From: Cyanophora paradoxa
Taxonomy: Eukaryota > Glaucocystophyceae > Cyanophorales > Cyanophoraceae
Length of the DNA stretch: 64,000 bases
NCBI GenBank assembly: GCA_004431415.1
Contig: QPMI01000627.1
Coordinates: 151,077 to 215,076 of the forward strand
Direction: 5' to 3'
The notes under the pieces were generated by a model, which was given only the letters and a program-made list of their open reading frames with translations, was not told where the DNA came from and did no database searches. Positions 26,123 through 38,369 of this stretch are shown here, in pieces. Made by a program: the position numbers and the translations under genes. The first letter of the stretch is position 1. The number at the start of each line of letters is the position of its first letter.

Positions 26123-27085
26123 CCAGCTGTTCAGGAGTAGGGGTAGGACGTGCAAACACAGTTGATGCGCAGAGTTTTTCCGCTCCAGAACAATCTTTCA
26201 TATACAGTGCACTCAATCTCGAAGTTCATTCAGGCTTTTCTTTGTTCGGTTAGATCGCAGCGTCTGCTTATCAGCTCTTTACAGTCATAATCTGTCTCTA
26301 TCTTTACTACTTCAATTGCAACCTGCCGCGCGCGCTGGGCCGGGGTCGATCTACATCTGCCCCGTGCATGTTCGTGCCACTACTACTCTTTCATTAGATC
26401 CAGATTCCCCCCTTGCACCCCCGGCGCGCCAAAACGCGGCCGGGCCACTAGTTATCGACATAGATCTAGACCTAGCCTCCAATTGATGCAAGTCCAAAAG
26501 CCGCGATGAGGAGTCTACCTGACAGTGCACCGACCTGCGACCGCGCCGCTGACGGTGCGCCGCGCGCGGCGGTCCGGTCGCTGGGGCCGCAAGAAGAGAA
26601 GCCGGCCCGGCGGCGACGGCCCGGGGACGGCCCGGCGCCTTGCACATTAAAATATTGGCATGAATTTACAAGGGCACCTAGACCGCGTCAAGGCATAATT
26701 CTAAGCTTCATGCAATTGACAGCATGCGCAGTCTTAAAATCAAACGTATTCTAAAGAAATGTATGCTGCGAAACTAATGCTGAAGAAATGTATCAAAGTA
26801 TGCTGCGAAACTGATGCTGGTGCGTCCTTGAAATCGAAACTCTAGCATTCCTACTTGCGCTCAAGCCACTGGGCCAAGCACCCATGCTTGGTACATCTAG
26901 AGCTGCGTATACTATGATACGAGACTTAAAAGAACTTGGAGGCTCGGAAAATAGATTACACATAGCTATCACAGTATAGCACGAAATCGCACACTGCGGC
27001 GAGGAATTGAATCGGAAACGAAAGAAGCACAGTCCTGCTTACACTTGAACGCTGCGGATGCTATTATCGATATAAATCTAGATCT
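26123..27085. other. Intergenic region with duplicated blocks
   Basis: The block around CAAGTCCAAAAGCCGC...ATGAGGAGTCTA at about 26,460-26,560 recurs at about 27,064-27,180, and the ATGCTGCGAAACTAATG block near 26,755-26,900 matches 23,300-23,400. Degenerate copies of one or two dispersed elements are likely. No gene was seen. Confidence 0.45.
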
Positions 27086-27334
27086 AGACCTCGCTTCCAA
27101 TTGATATCGATGCAAGTCCAAAAGCCGCAATGAGGAGTCTAGCTATAGATCTACCCGACAGCACAACGGCCTGCCAGTGCGACGCCTGCGACCGTGCGAC
27201 CGTGCCCTCCGGTGGGGTCTTAGGCCGCGAGACGAGCTCGAGAAGCCGGTCCGGCAGTGCCGGGGCGGCCCGGCGCCTTCCAAGTTGGCCGCTTTTTAAA
27301 GTCGGCGGGGGGCCAGGATCAGCACACGCGCCCT

Positions 27335-27374
<40 letters not shown>

Positions 27375-27659
27375 TCGGAGAGACGGCGGCGGGCTGCGGG
27401 CGGCCCTGGGGAGGGGTGCGGCGCGGGCCCGGCGGCAGGCGTCGGCGGCGGCGCGCGCCGAGGCGACGCGCGGGTGGTCGGGGGGGAAGATCGCCGGGAA
27501 TTTCGCGTACTCCTGCGGGAACACCGGCGCAGCCGCAGTCAGCAGGCGTTCGGATGGGGATTCTGAGCCTCGGAGCCCGGCTGTGGATATCTAGATGCTA
27601 TATGTGGCTATCGAGCCTCGGAGCCCGGCTATGTCTTTAGACTCTGAGATCTAGAGGCA

Positions 27660-27662
<3 letters not shown>

Positions 27663-27699
<37 letters not shown>
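27663..27699. repeat. (TA)n microsatellite
   Basis: An uninterrupted TA dinucleotide run of about 37 bp in otherwise GC-rich host DNA. Confidence 0.9.
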
Positions 27700-27702
<3 letters not shown>

Positions 27703-27919
27703 CTAGGTTGCAATCTGCCAGAACTAACCTACAGAAGAGAGGGCGGCCCGCAGCTAGCGCGAGCCTCTAGATCTAGATCTGCTAACATGTAAACGTAGAG
27801 GAATTTTAAGCTGATGTGCTCTTGGACTCGAAGTGGAGCTGGCAGCGGTGCACAGAGAATTCGAATTCGAGGCGGGGCGGAGGCGCTGCGGCTCCGGGGC
27901 CCCCGGATCCGGAGCGAAC

Positions 27920-30900
27920 TAGTTCAGAGGGCGCACGGCGAGGGCCTCGGCGAGGGCGGCGAGGGCGCGGGGGGCGTCCCCGAAGCGGAGGAGCAGCCGC
28001 CCCAGCGCGTAGAGGAGGTGCGCCAGCACCGCCGTCGACGTCCCGTTGCTGCTCCCCGGCCCGGCCCGGATCCGGAGCCCGTCAGCGCGTCCGCCTCAAG
28101 CTTAAGGTTTTATTTAAATTTGCAACTAGAGCTTCGGTTGTTTTTGATGGTACGCTCTCAGTTCAGGGCTATAGCTACAGAAGAGAGTATTTCCAGTTTC
28201 GGCAGTTTCGGTTTTCGGCCTTAGATTGGAGCTACGGATCGGCGCTTGCGCTCTAAGCTTTAATTTGATCCGAGGGAGCCGCACCTCCATTCGACGAGGC
28301 GGTGGAGGGCGATTGCCGCGCGGAGGCCGCGTGCCAGCGCCGCCCCGCCCCGCGCCCTGCGCGGGGGCGGCCGGCCGGCCGGCCGGTCAGAGGGGGCGGA
28401 GGGGGGCGGCGCGCCCGGAACCGCGCGCGTCCAAATTTGAATTTCCGAATCGGAAGCGCGGGCATCGACGCACCCCCCGCAGAGGGGCATCCCGCAGCTC
28501 GCGACGAAGTCCGCCTCGGGCCTGCGTGACTCACGGCGTGACTCACGGCGTGACTCACGCGGGCCGCAAGCCGAAGTGCGCGGAGGGCGGGGGCGGGGGC
28601 GCACAGGCGGTTGATCTCGGCGGCGGGGGCGCAGGCGAGCGCCTCCCGGTAGTCCCTCACCACGCGCGAGAAGCGGCCTGCACGCCCGTCAGCGCAGAGC
28701 GGGCGGGGCGGGGCGGGGCGGGAGGGGGCCGCGCGGGGCGGAGCGGGGCGGGGCGGGCGGGGCGGGGCGGGGTCGCGCGGGGCGGAGCGGAGCGGGGCGG
28801 GGCGGGCGGGCGGGGCGGGGCCGCGGGGCGGGGCGGGCGGGGCGGGGCGGGCGGGGCGGGCGGGGCGGGGCGGGCGGGGCGGGCGGGGCGGGGCGGGGCG
28901 GGGCGGGCGGGGCGGGGCGGGGGCCGCGGGGCGGGGCGGGGCGGGGCGGGGCAGGGCGGGCCCGGGGCGGGGGGGCTCCTAGATTGCCGGTGCATGCAAG
29001 AGATCTAGATACCCTACACGATATCTAATCCAGCTGTGATGATCTGATAGGATCCATGTATTATGTATTCCGTTTGACCGCGCACCGAGGTGGAGGTTGG
29101 TGAGGGCGCTGAGGAGGGAGGCGCGGAGGCGGAGGCGGGGCCCCGCGGGGTGCCCCGCCGGCACCCGCGCGAGGACAGCGCCCCAGCGCTCCGAGAGCTC
29201 CGCCGCCTCGCGCCAGTCCCCGCGCCGGCACGCGTACAGCGCTGCGGAGGGAGAATCGAAAGTCCACGCGTGCAGTTGAAGGAGCGTCAAAGGGCGGGGG
29301 CGGGGGCGGGGCGGGGCGGGCCGAGGGTGGCGTGGCAGAGGGCGACGTGCGGCGCCTCCTCCTCGTCCTGGTCGAACCAGTACCTGCCGCCCGCCCCGGC
29401 CCACTCGCTCAGCGGCGCCGGCGGGGGGTCGTCGGGTCGGGTGGCGGATCGGATCTAGAGATCTGCCTGGCGCAAGAGACGGCCGCGGGGCGGGGGGGGG
29501 GGGGGGGGGGGGCGGGGCCGCGGGGGCCTCTCGGAGCTTCGTTTTGGGGGGGGAGGAGGGGGCGGGGCGCACATGCGGGGTACGACGTCGGCGGCCTCCT
29601 CGAGGCGCCCGCGGCACACAAGGAACTCCGCCACCGTCCGCAGGATCCTGGGCGGCGGGGGGGGGGGGGGGGGGGGGGGGGGAAATGGATGAGAGGCAGC
29701 TCGGGATAATCTTGTTAGAGGAGGATCTAGACTAGATCTCTAGGCTCTTGATCTAGAGCGAAGCAAGAAAATGAAAGATCTGGAGCTGAGCTGAGCTAGC
29801 GCCGAGCTCAATCTCTCAATTGATCTCTTTCTCTCCCTAGCAGCTCTGTATAGCTAAATAGAAACCCGAGGCTTAAACTACGCCAAGCCAAGTTTAAGCA
29901 GGCCGACTAGAAAGAAAGCATGATCATGAATGAAAGAAGTCGAATGAAGCTCGAGCTTGGGGAAGGGGAAAAGGGGCGGACCGGGACTCGAGGCGGGAGG
30001 GGACGTGGCCGCCGGCGCAGAGGGCCGCCGCCGCGTCGTAAAGCAGCGCGAGCCCCTCGTCGTCCCGCCCCGCCTGCGTGACGTCACGGCAGGCTCGGCG
30101 AGGGCGCGATCGCGAGAGGCGAAAGGACGGATCTAGGCGGGCGAGGGGCGCGGGAGGCCGGCGACGCGTAAGGCCCTCGCGAGGGGTTTGAGGGGCGGAT
30201 CTAGGCGGCCCCTCTTAGATTTCACTAAGCTAGTGAGCTGGGGCTCGAGCTGCTCGCATGGGCACCTGCATGAGGCGGAGGCCGTAGAGGGAGGCGGCCT
30301 TGCCGTAGAGGAAGGGCGCGCGGGCCCCCTCGCGCAGCGGCCCGCATGCCCGCCACGCCGCCCCCGCCAGCTGCGGCCCTCGGCTCGGCCGACCGCGGGC
30401 GGGGCGGTGCGGGGCGGGGCAGACGGCGGCGAGGTCCTCGGGGCGGCAAAGAGAAGATCGCCCGCGACGCTCGGGCTGCGCGGGGCCGACCCGGGTCGAG
30501 GGGCGAGGGGTCAGGGCGCGCGGGGGCCGTGACGCGGCCAGTGCCGAAAGCGCTAGCGCTCGCTAGGCGGGGCGAGCAGGCGGGCGTGCGGGCGGACGGG
30601 GGGCGGGCGGGGGGCGAGTGGGAGGGCGGAGGGCGGGCGAGTGGGCGGGCGGGTGGGCGGGCGAGTGGGCGGGCGGGGGGCGGGCGAGTGGGCGGGCGGG
30701 GGGGCGAGTGGGCGGGCGAGTGGGCGGCGGGGGGGGGGGGGGGGGGGGGGGCGAGGGGGCGGGTTGTATCCCGACGGGCCGGGGCAAGCGCGGTTTGCGA
30801 GCTCGAGGGCGGAGAGCGGGGGGTGGGGCACCTGTTGGTGGCGAGGGCGGTGCCCAGGCCCACGAGCGCTCGCACGCCGCGTGCAGCTCCGGTCTGCCCG

Positions 30901-33900
30901 AAGGCCGATCAGAATCGAAGGCGAAAAGGGAAAGGGCGTCGCCCAAGGGGGAAGGGGGGGGGGGGGGGGGGAAGGCGCACAGGGAGAGGGAAGGGCGCGG
31001 GAGAGGCCCCGGCGGCCGCGGCGACGAGGCCCGCCGCCGCCGCCCGCTCCTCCGCCGCCCCCGCCGCGCCCCGCACAGCCAGCAGGGCCTGGCGGGCAGT
31101 AAGACGGGAAGAAAGAGAGGGGGGAAGGGGGCGCGCCTGGCGCAGGTCCTCGCGGCCCGCGCGGCTGAGAACGAAGCGCGTGTCCAGGAGGGGCAGGGTT
31201 CCTGCGAGGCAAGAGCTCAGAAGATCTAGAGCCCATATGCGGGAAGAGCCGAGGAGGAGGGAGATTTAGCTGAGGTGGATGCCTAAGAAGGAAGGGATTG
31301 AATGCGATAAGAAACTAGAGCAGAGGGAAGAAGCGGATGCTTAAGAAGGAAGAGATTGAATGCGATAAGAAACTAGAGCAGAGGGAAGGAGCGGAGAGTC
31401 TGGCCCAGTAGATCTCACAACGAGCAGAAACTAGAGCGAAGGGAAGAAGCTGAGAGGAGGGGCGGAAACTAGAGCGAAGGGAAGAAGCTGAGAAATCTGA
31501 GAGATCTAGTCCAGTAGATCTCACAGGGAGCAGAGCGAGCGCACCGAGGAGGGCGGCGAGGGCGGCGGGGGAGGCGGGGTCCCCGGCGCGGGCGGCCCCG
31601 AGCGCCGCCCCAAAGGCGGCCTCGGCCGCCGCGCGCTCCTCGGGGCCCCCGCAGGCCGCCGGCGGCACGCGAGCGCTGCGAGGGCCGAGCTCGAGGGGTC
31701 AGCAGCGAAGTAGAGAAAGGCGAGCATCGTCTTGGGGCCTAGGGCGAGGCACCCCGAGGGAAGGACGAGGAGACCCGCCGGTCCGAAGATGCGCCCGGGC
31801 GGGGGCTGCCGCAGTGCGCGCGCGGGGGATCAGATCGGATCGAATCCGATATATCGATCGCGGCTGCTTCGAGCTCCAGAAGGACGCATGCACCGGGTGA
31901 GGGCCGCCGGCCGGGGCCGGGGCCGGTGCCGCGCTGGTCTCCGCGGGCCCCTCCGAAGACGCCGCCGCAGACCCGTTGATGCGGCTGCGGGGCATGAGGA
32001 AGGAAAAGGAAAGGGGGGGGGGGAGTCGGCGGGGGTTACCGCAGGAGCTGTTCTGCGTCGTCGAAGGCGTCGAGGCTTCTGCGGCGGCGGAGGGGCCGGG
32101 GCGCCCCCTCGGGGTCCCCGGGCGACGCGGAGGCCCGAGCCGCCGAGGCCGAAGCGCTAGCCTGAGCCTGAGCCGAGAGGGCTTTTGACTGTGCGAGAAG
32201 TCAGCAAAGAAACACGAACAAGCACGCGCAAAGAAAAGAAATTGAAGCTCAAGAAACGAAAGGAAGAAAGGAAATTGAAGCCCAGAAAAACGAATGAAAG
32301 CAAGAACGACGGTACATGTACAGGAAGGGCTCGGCCCGGGCCGGGTGCGCGATTGGTGTGATCCCAAACCGAAATCAATCGAAGTCACACTGTGACACGT
32401 TGGAAAAAGACAAGGATTTGAAGATATAATTCACCAAGAATCATCGTGAAAGAAACGGAAGGCTCAGATCTTTGGACCAAAGCATCGGGCGTGCACCTGG
32501 TGGAACACGGCCTCGAGGTGCTCGGCCAGGACGGGGTCCATCCAGCCGCAGCCCGCGCCTGCGGAGCCGGCGGCGGCGTGGCCGGGCGGGCGATCGAATG
32601 TCAGGGTGGCACGGAGGAAAGGGAGGACGGGCTCCAGGGGCGAGCTCGAGGGGGGAAGAAGGGGGGGTTACCGTCCGGCTCGTCGGGTTCGTCGCCCCCC
32701 GCCGACGGATCCGCGACCCCGCTCCGAGTTCGGCTGCTGCGAAAGGGCGGAATGGGCTGCGTGAGAGGCTGATCAAGACCGAAACCGCTTCTTAGGCCTC
32801 GATGTAAACGAGCTAGCTATAGAAAGGCTACCGAAAGGAGTTGAAACCTTATATAGATCGCGATCGATATCGGCACAAACGCGAGCTCGACCTCGGCGCT
32901 CGTGAATCTAGAATCGAATCTAGAGCCGAGCTCCAAACAGATCTAATCTAATCTATTTTTTTTAGATCAGATCCAACGTTAACGCACGCGAGCTCGGCGG
33001 ACTGGGCGCCCAGAGAGAGGAGGGCGAGAAGGTCCAGCAGGGGCGCGTCAGGCTCGGGCTCGGGCTCGGGCGAGCCGGCCTCCTTCGGATCCGGATCCAG
33101 TGGGGGCGAGCTGGAGCCGGGGTAGCCGTAGGCGCATGGGGGCGTGGATGCGGGGGAGGAGTTCGAGTGCTCGGAGGGGAGCCCGGGGCGGCGTACGTGT
33201 ACGGCGGCGGGCCCGCCCGCCTCGACCTCCGCCTCAGCCTCGGCCGCGGCCTTTGCCCGGGGCCGCTTGGGGCCAGCGCCGGCGCCACCACCGGCCGCCG
33301 CCTTCGCCCCGCGGCCGAGCCTGGCCGCCGCCGCTGCTGCCGCTGCTGAAGCCCGTGCGGATGATCGGGATGGACGGGGGACCGCCTGGCGCGCGGGAGA
33401 CCGAGGCCTCCCAATCCCGATCTCGACCGGGCGTGCCGCGGCCGGCGCCGGCGCCGGCGCCGGCGCCCGACGCGGGCGCCGAGCCGCGCAGCATCGCGAT
33501 CGCGGTGTGCGTCGCCCGCCTCCGCGAGCGGGTGAAGACCCTGAGGCGGAACTGGTGCAGAGGCTCTCCGCTGTCCGTGTACGCCGCCCGCAGCTCGAAC
33601 CGCGCCCCCTCGTGGTTGTGGCTAGTGCACGCCACGCCGAACGGCAGCTCGCTCATGCCGCTGGGACCGAGCCTCACTTCCGCCTTCTCGGCGGGCGCCC
33701 GCGCGCTCCGGCACTGCTCCCCGCCCTGCCGCCCCCAGCGCTCGAACTCGGGGCGGGGGAGAGGGGGAAAGAGAGGAACACGAAGCGGGGTACGGCGCGC
33801 ACGTTGACCAGGGCGGCGGCGTCGTAGAGAAGGATCTGATCCCCCAGATCGCCGGCCCCCTCTGCGTTTGCGTACCCGTTCGTTGCAGGCGCGCGCGCGC

Positions 33901-35042
33901 GCGTACATCCCGCGGCCGGAGCCGATCGCAGGCCGGGCCCCTCGCACCGTGCCGATCGAAGTAAGAGAGCGACAGGGTCACAGAGGCGCCGACGCGCAGT
34001 GGCGCCGGCGCCCCGTCCCCGAGCCGGATCCTGCACGATCGCGAACACATGAGCCGAATATTAAGTTGAAATCGCAAGTATGGCCATGTTTATCAGTTGA
34101 TCATGGGCACTCTAAGCCTTTTTAAGACTTCCGAAGCGGCCGCGGTCACCGGTATTGCCTCTGGGCGATGAGCTCGACGTTCATGATCATCGATCCCGAA
34201 TCGGGCGAGGTGAGAGGCTGCCACGCGCCCTCGTTGTCGTGGTCGACGCGCTCCTGCCGGGCAGGGCGCGTCAGCTGCGCCGGGCCCGAAGCGCCGGCGA
34301 TGCTCATGACAGCGCGGCCCGCGCGCGTGCGCCGGCCGCTCACCCACATGCCCTGCGAGAGCGCGTGTCAGGGGCGTATACGTATACGTAGATCGATGGG
34401 CGGAGGGGGAGGATGGGGCGGCCGCGGGGCATGCGCAGGGGACAGGGCGGGGCTGACCCCGCGTTCGTCCACCACGATGAGCGGGGCGGGGTCGGACGGG
34501 GAGAGGGAGTCTTCGTGCCTCGCCAGGCCCTTCTCAACGGCCTCGGAGCTCCCGAGCTCCGCCTTGAGCCTGCGCGCGAGCGCGCGCAGCGACCGAATGG
34601 CGTGACCATGTGACCACGGCCAAGATCTAGACATCGATGGGGCGTGATTATGAGGCGGGTTTTGAAGCGCGTTCGCACCCCGACATCTCGATGCGCGCGA
34701 CTCTGCGGTAGAGAATGAGGCCGCGGCTCCAGGGCCCCTCCACGGCCGCGGCGCTTGAGCCACTCGAGCCCGCAACCGGCGCCGACTGTACATGTGCCGC
34801 GGCCGCGGGGGGCACCGCTCCCGATCGCGCAGGCGCCGGCCCCGGCCCCGGGCTTAAACAGGCGCTGCCGTCCGCCGATGCCGCGCCCCAGGACGACGAC
34901 GCCGCTTCCCACGGATTGTCGTCGCTGTCATCGAAGTCGCTCCAGCTGCCGCCGCTGCAGCTGCCGCTCGGCGAGCCGAGTTGCCCGTCGGATGTGGGCA
35001 GATGCCTAGGCCTAGCACCACCGCGAGGCGCAGTCGGCATGG
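27920..35042 (-). CDS. Large multi-exon gene with TPR-like helices, function unknown
   Basis: Minus-strand exon-like segments recur over 7 kb between G-rich intronic stretches. A plausible start at 35,042 leads into an acidic Ser-rich segment (SWSDFDDSDDNPWEAASSSW). Later pieces include SEAVEKGLARHEDSLSPSDP near 34,480-34,560, VGASVTLSLSYFDRHGARGP near 33,940-34,000, SELPFGVACTSHNHEGARFE near 33,590-33,655, LDLLALLSLGAQSAEL near 32,995-33,040, RTVAEFLVCRGRLEEAADV near 29,595-29,640, WREAAELSERWGAVLARVP near 29,160-29,215, VRDYREALACAPAAEI near 28,610-28,660 and a last exon LRFGDAPRALAALAEALAVR ending at 27,920. The late pieces look like tetratricopeptide-type helix pairs. No specific family is recognised, and more than one gene may be present. 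Confidence 0.35.
28690..28975. repeat. GGGGC/GGGGCGGGGC low-complexity array
   Basis: Nearly continuous GGGGCGGGGCGGGC-type repeats in a presumed intron of the minus-strand TPR-like gene. The array is G-quadruplex-prone on the plus strand. A similar GGGCGGGCGAGTGG array lies at about 30,590-30,760. Confidence 0.8.
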
Positions 35043-35154
35043 CCGCGGCGCTCGGCGGGAGGAGAGGTCGGGCCAAAAGCAACATGAGTCGAGATATATA
35101 TGCGTCTTCAGCAGTGCGCGGGCACCGAGAAAACTGAACCGCGTCTGTGTGCAC

Positions 35155-35716
35155 GGGCCGGGGACGACGAAGTTAACGTTACCGATACAGATGGGCCCCG
35201 GCCACGTGCACCGGCGCCGCGGCCCGCACGCGCGCGGAGGCTCGATCAGATCTAGAGTGCGCGCACCAATTTGCAATTGGCAACCGTGGAACAGCCTGGC
35301 AGGTTCCAAAGTTCGAGCTTAACGTCAGCTTAGTAAGGCCGACTCGCCGCGCGCTCAGATATATCTACACGATCAGCCCATGGCCAGCCTGGCAGCTGCA
35401 GCTTCAAAAGGCTTCAAGGCTTTGGCCGATCGTCGCCGAGCCTCGGAGTCGGATTATGCTCATGCCATGATGAGCGCGCGCCGCCGCGCGCTGCAGCTGC
35501 CGCAGTGCGCTAATACGAATGTGCCTTCCGAAGTGCCTTGCCAAGTTGGCCCTTGGGCCTTGGGTCTTGCCAGCTGCAGCGAGCTACCGTACCACGCGTA
35601 CGGCGTAGTACTACGGTAGTACTAGAACGGTAGTACCACGGTCTATAGGCTATCTATAGCTACACCTCTGATGACTCAGCCTGGGCTGCCTGGCAGTAGT
35701 GCACTACGTATACGCA
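35155..35716. other. Intergenic region, no gene seen
   Basis: Short GC-rich frames here have no recognisable domain. Around 35,580-35,720 there are TACGGTAGTAC-type palindromes like those at the MITE ends that follow. Confidence 0.4.
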
Positions 35717-35990
35717 CTACCGTAAAACAGTTAATTAATGCGCCCGATAATAATGCGTTTTTGGACCGGGACCCCTCGTGTGGGAAATAATATGTTTAAT
35801 GCGGCCCCAATTTGCAAATTAATGCGTTTTGGATCGAGCTTTCTGCCTGCGTTAGGGGGGTACATACCGCAGTTTTCTTAGCATTTCGACATTAATGCGC
35901 CCCCCAATCAATGCGTTTTGCCAAAAGAAAACGCATTAATTAGGGGGCGCATTAATTAAGTGTGCGCATTACTTAAGTGTTGTACGGTAG
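35717..35990 (+). mobile_element. MITE-like palindromic repeat, copy 1
   Basis: A 274-bp unit begins CTACCGTAAAACA and ends TGTACGGTAG. Inside are repeated TTAATTAATGCG and AATGCGTTTT motifs in both orientations. A near-copy lies inverted at 37,909-38,185. No coding capacity is visible. The short terminal inverted repeats and small size fit a non-autonomous DNA transposon; the superfamily is not assigned. Confidence 0.65.
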
Positions 35991-36629
35991 TTGAGCACTG
36001 AGCAGTGAGCAGTGAGCACTGAGCACTGACTGCATGAGAGTCACTGAGTCAGTGACTGCACTCAGTGACGTCGCGTCGAGACTGCGGCAGCGCTGGCCCA
36101 TGGAGGCTCACTGAGTCAGCGGCTGGACGTCGACGCCGCTGGAGCGGCTGGACTCGCGATCGCGGGAGTCGCGGCGCTGCGGCTAGGGTTGCGCTTTACT
36201 TTTAACGGTAATTGCACGTAACGCCGCGGTTACGCCGCGGTATACGTTAGTATAATACGTACTACGGTATACCGTATACGTACTGCGGTGGTAATTCGAT
36301 AGACGATGAAGTAAACGACGAACGCGCCGGCCGGCTCTATCAAAGATTCATAGTCCGGCTACTGGCGCTAGCGTTCTTTTTTGCTTATGCTAGCCGGCCG
36401 GCTAGCGCCTAGCGCTAGCAGTCCGCGGCGCCGGGGACTCCGGTCCGCGCCGATCGATCGACGCTTGCGATCGGCCGGCCCGGCGCCGGCGGGATTCGGT
36501 AAGTCGACGGTAACGACGGTAACTAATGCAACAATCATTGAACAATCACATCACGTGCACACTTCATTATAAAGCTTCATTGTAACAATTTTTCCACAGA
36601 ATATTCTAATTTAAAGCTTTTTGTTTTTT

Positions 36630-36655
36630 GTGAATTACCGGCCACAGCCTCTAGT
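36630..36655. repeat. 26-bp dispersed repeat, copy 2
   Basis: Exact match to 6,376-6,401, also preceded by a T-rich run, 30 kb away and in unrelated surroundings. Confidence 0.6.
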
Positions 36656-36830
36656 GTAAAGCAATGCATGCGCATGCATACGAACATATATATATGCGCG
36701 TACAGAACATAATAATACTGAACATATATACAACAAAAACACGCGATTTCTCAAAGTATATAATAAACGCGTATATAATAAGTTTATATATTGAAATCGA
36801 TCGAAATTGGATTTACCGAATCAGTGCTAG

Positions 36831-37394
36831 ATGTCGGGATCTTCATATGAGTTTGCGTTGCCATCTTGGCTCACGAATACCAATCACCGCACACCGAAAA
36901 TGTTTTTGCGTGACATGATCCGAACGGCCGTTTCGAAGCCGAATCGAAGGCGATCGCTCCGCGAAGCCTGCGCGGCGAAGGACTTGCCAAAGTTGCGAGA
37001 AGTACCGAAGTACGATTCTGTACGAAGTTTCAGTTTTAATAATGACTCACTCAGTGACTACAGTGAGTGGGGGTACGTAGTCTTTTATGCTTATACACGA
37101 CCGAAACTTGAAAACGACCTAAATCTCGCTGAGCTTCCAGCTGCAGGCACTACGTGCACGTGCCTGATCATGAACTGTTCCACGGGCTTTCAAAATGTTA
37201 AGAGCCTAATAAGAGGTCATTTGCAAGTTAAAACTGCAACGCAGGCATTGTCAGAATCGCGGTGCTTCTCGGCGCTGCACATGTACACCCTTCGCGCGCG
37301 CCGCGCCGCGGCGGCCTGGGGCAAGCTTGATCTCGCGACTCGGCGATCACAAGCCTGCCGCAGGCAGTGCATCTGGCAACGTCGCTATAGCTAA
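36831..37394 (+). CDS. Doubtful 187-aa ORF between inverted MITE copies
   Basis: An ATG-initiated frame of 187 codons in a more AT-rich stretch. The protein is basic at the N-terminus (KPNRRRSLREACAAKDLPKL) and shows no known domain, signal peptide or membrane segment. It lies between the two inverted repeats at 35,717-35,990 and 37,909-38,185, so it could be cargo of a composite element, or simply chance. Confidence 0.2.
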   Translation: MSGSSYEFALPSWLTNTNHRTPKMFLRDMIRTAVSKPNRRRSLREACAAKDLPKLREVPKYDSVRSFSFNNDSLSDYSEWGYVVFYAYTRPKLENDLNLAELPAAGTTCTCLIMNCSTGFQNVKSLIRGHLQVKTATQALSESRCFSALHMYTLRARRAAAAWGKLDLATRRSQACRRQCIWQRRYS

Positions 37395-37405
37395 GTACCC
37401 CCACG

Positions 37406-37487
<82 letters not shown>
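37406..37487. repeat. (TA)n microsatellite
   Basis: About 80 bp of TA dinucleotides just downstream of the doubtful ORF. Confidence 0.9.
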
Positions 37488-37490
<3 letters not shown>

Positions 37491-37908
37491 AAATTGCTAG
37501 CTATATATATAGGTGGCGGCTGGCTCTTTAATAAATGTTTGGATAAAAATCGCAATCTACCGGTTAATAAAAATTGAGTTGAGTTTTAAATCAATTAATT
37601 AAAGCTAGTACCGTAGTACGTATATACTCCAACGTTTTTCTAGATATAAAATGTCCCCTTTACCACAAAATTGGCGCCGGATACCGTGTATACCGTACGT
37701 ATTACCGTGTGACACTTAAGTAATGCGCGCAGTTACTAGTTAAGTAATGCGGCCCCAAATAAATGCGTTTTCCCCTACCGTAGAACACTTTTTTTTTTTA
37801 AAGATCTACGGTGGGCGTGCCCACTCGTAGTACACAACGAGGATACAAGTCACGGTATCGGGAATCACAGGGATTCGAAGTACAACGTAGCGGAAACAGC
37901 AGGAACCG

Positions 37909-38185
37909 TACCGTAGAACACTGAAGTAATGCGCACACTTAATTAATGCGCCCCCTAATTAATGCGCTTTTTGCTGGCAAAACGCATTGATTGGGGGGCG
38001 CATTAATGTCGAAATGCTAAGAAAACTGCGGTATGTACCCCCCCAACGCAGGCAGAAAGCTCGAATTAAAACGCATTTATTTGCAAATTGGGGCCGGCCG
38101 CATTAAAAATATTATTTCCCACACGAGGGGTCCCGGTCCAAAAACGCATTAATATCGGGCGCATTAATTAAGTGTTTTACGGTAG
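37909..38185 (-). mobile_element. MITE-like palindromic repeat, copy 2 (inverted)
   Basis: A 277-bp unit that is the diverged reverse complement of 35,717-35,990, ending GTTTTACGGTAG. Shared landmarks are the GGGGTCCCGGTCC core, GGTATGTACCCCCC, CAATTTGCAAATT-like text and the repeated ACGCATTAAT motif. A partial related fragment is seen near 37,730-37,790. Confidence 0.65.
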
Positions 38186-38369
38186 GGCCGGCCTGTCAAA
38201 ACGCATTAATTTGGGACCGCATTCATATTAATATCGGGAGCGCGCCGGGAGCGTAGAGTACGACGCGCCGGGTAGCGGCGACCGCTGGGCCCCCGCAGAC
38301 TCCGGCGCAGAGACCTCGGAGCGCATCGGAAACACGCCCCGTCCAGCCGCAGCGCCCCGGAGGGCCGAA

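Noticed and set aside
28226-29008. 260-aa Gly/Arg ORF
   Set aside because: Translation of the GGGGC array; no real protein signal.
30346-31269. 307-aa plus-strand ORF
   Set aside because: Gly/Arg-rich low-complexity frame opposite the minus-strand TPR-like exons.
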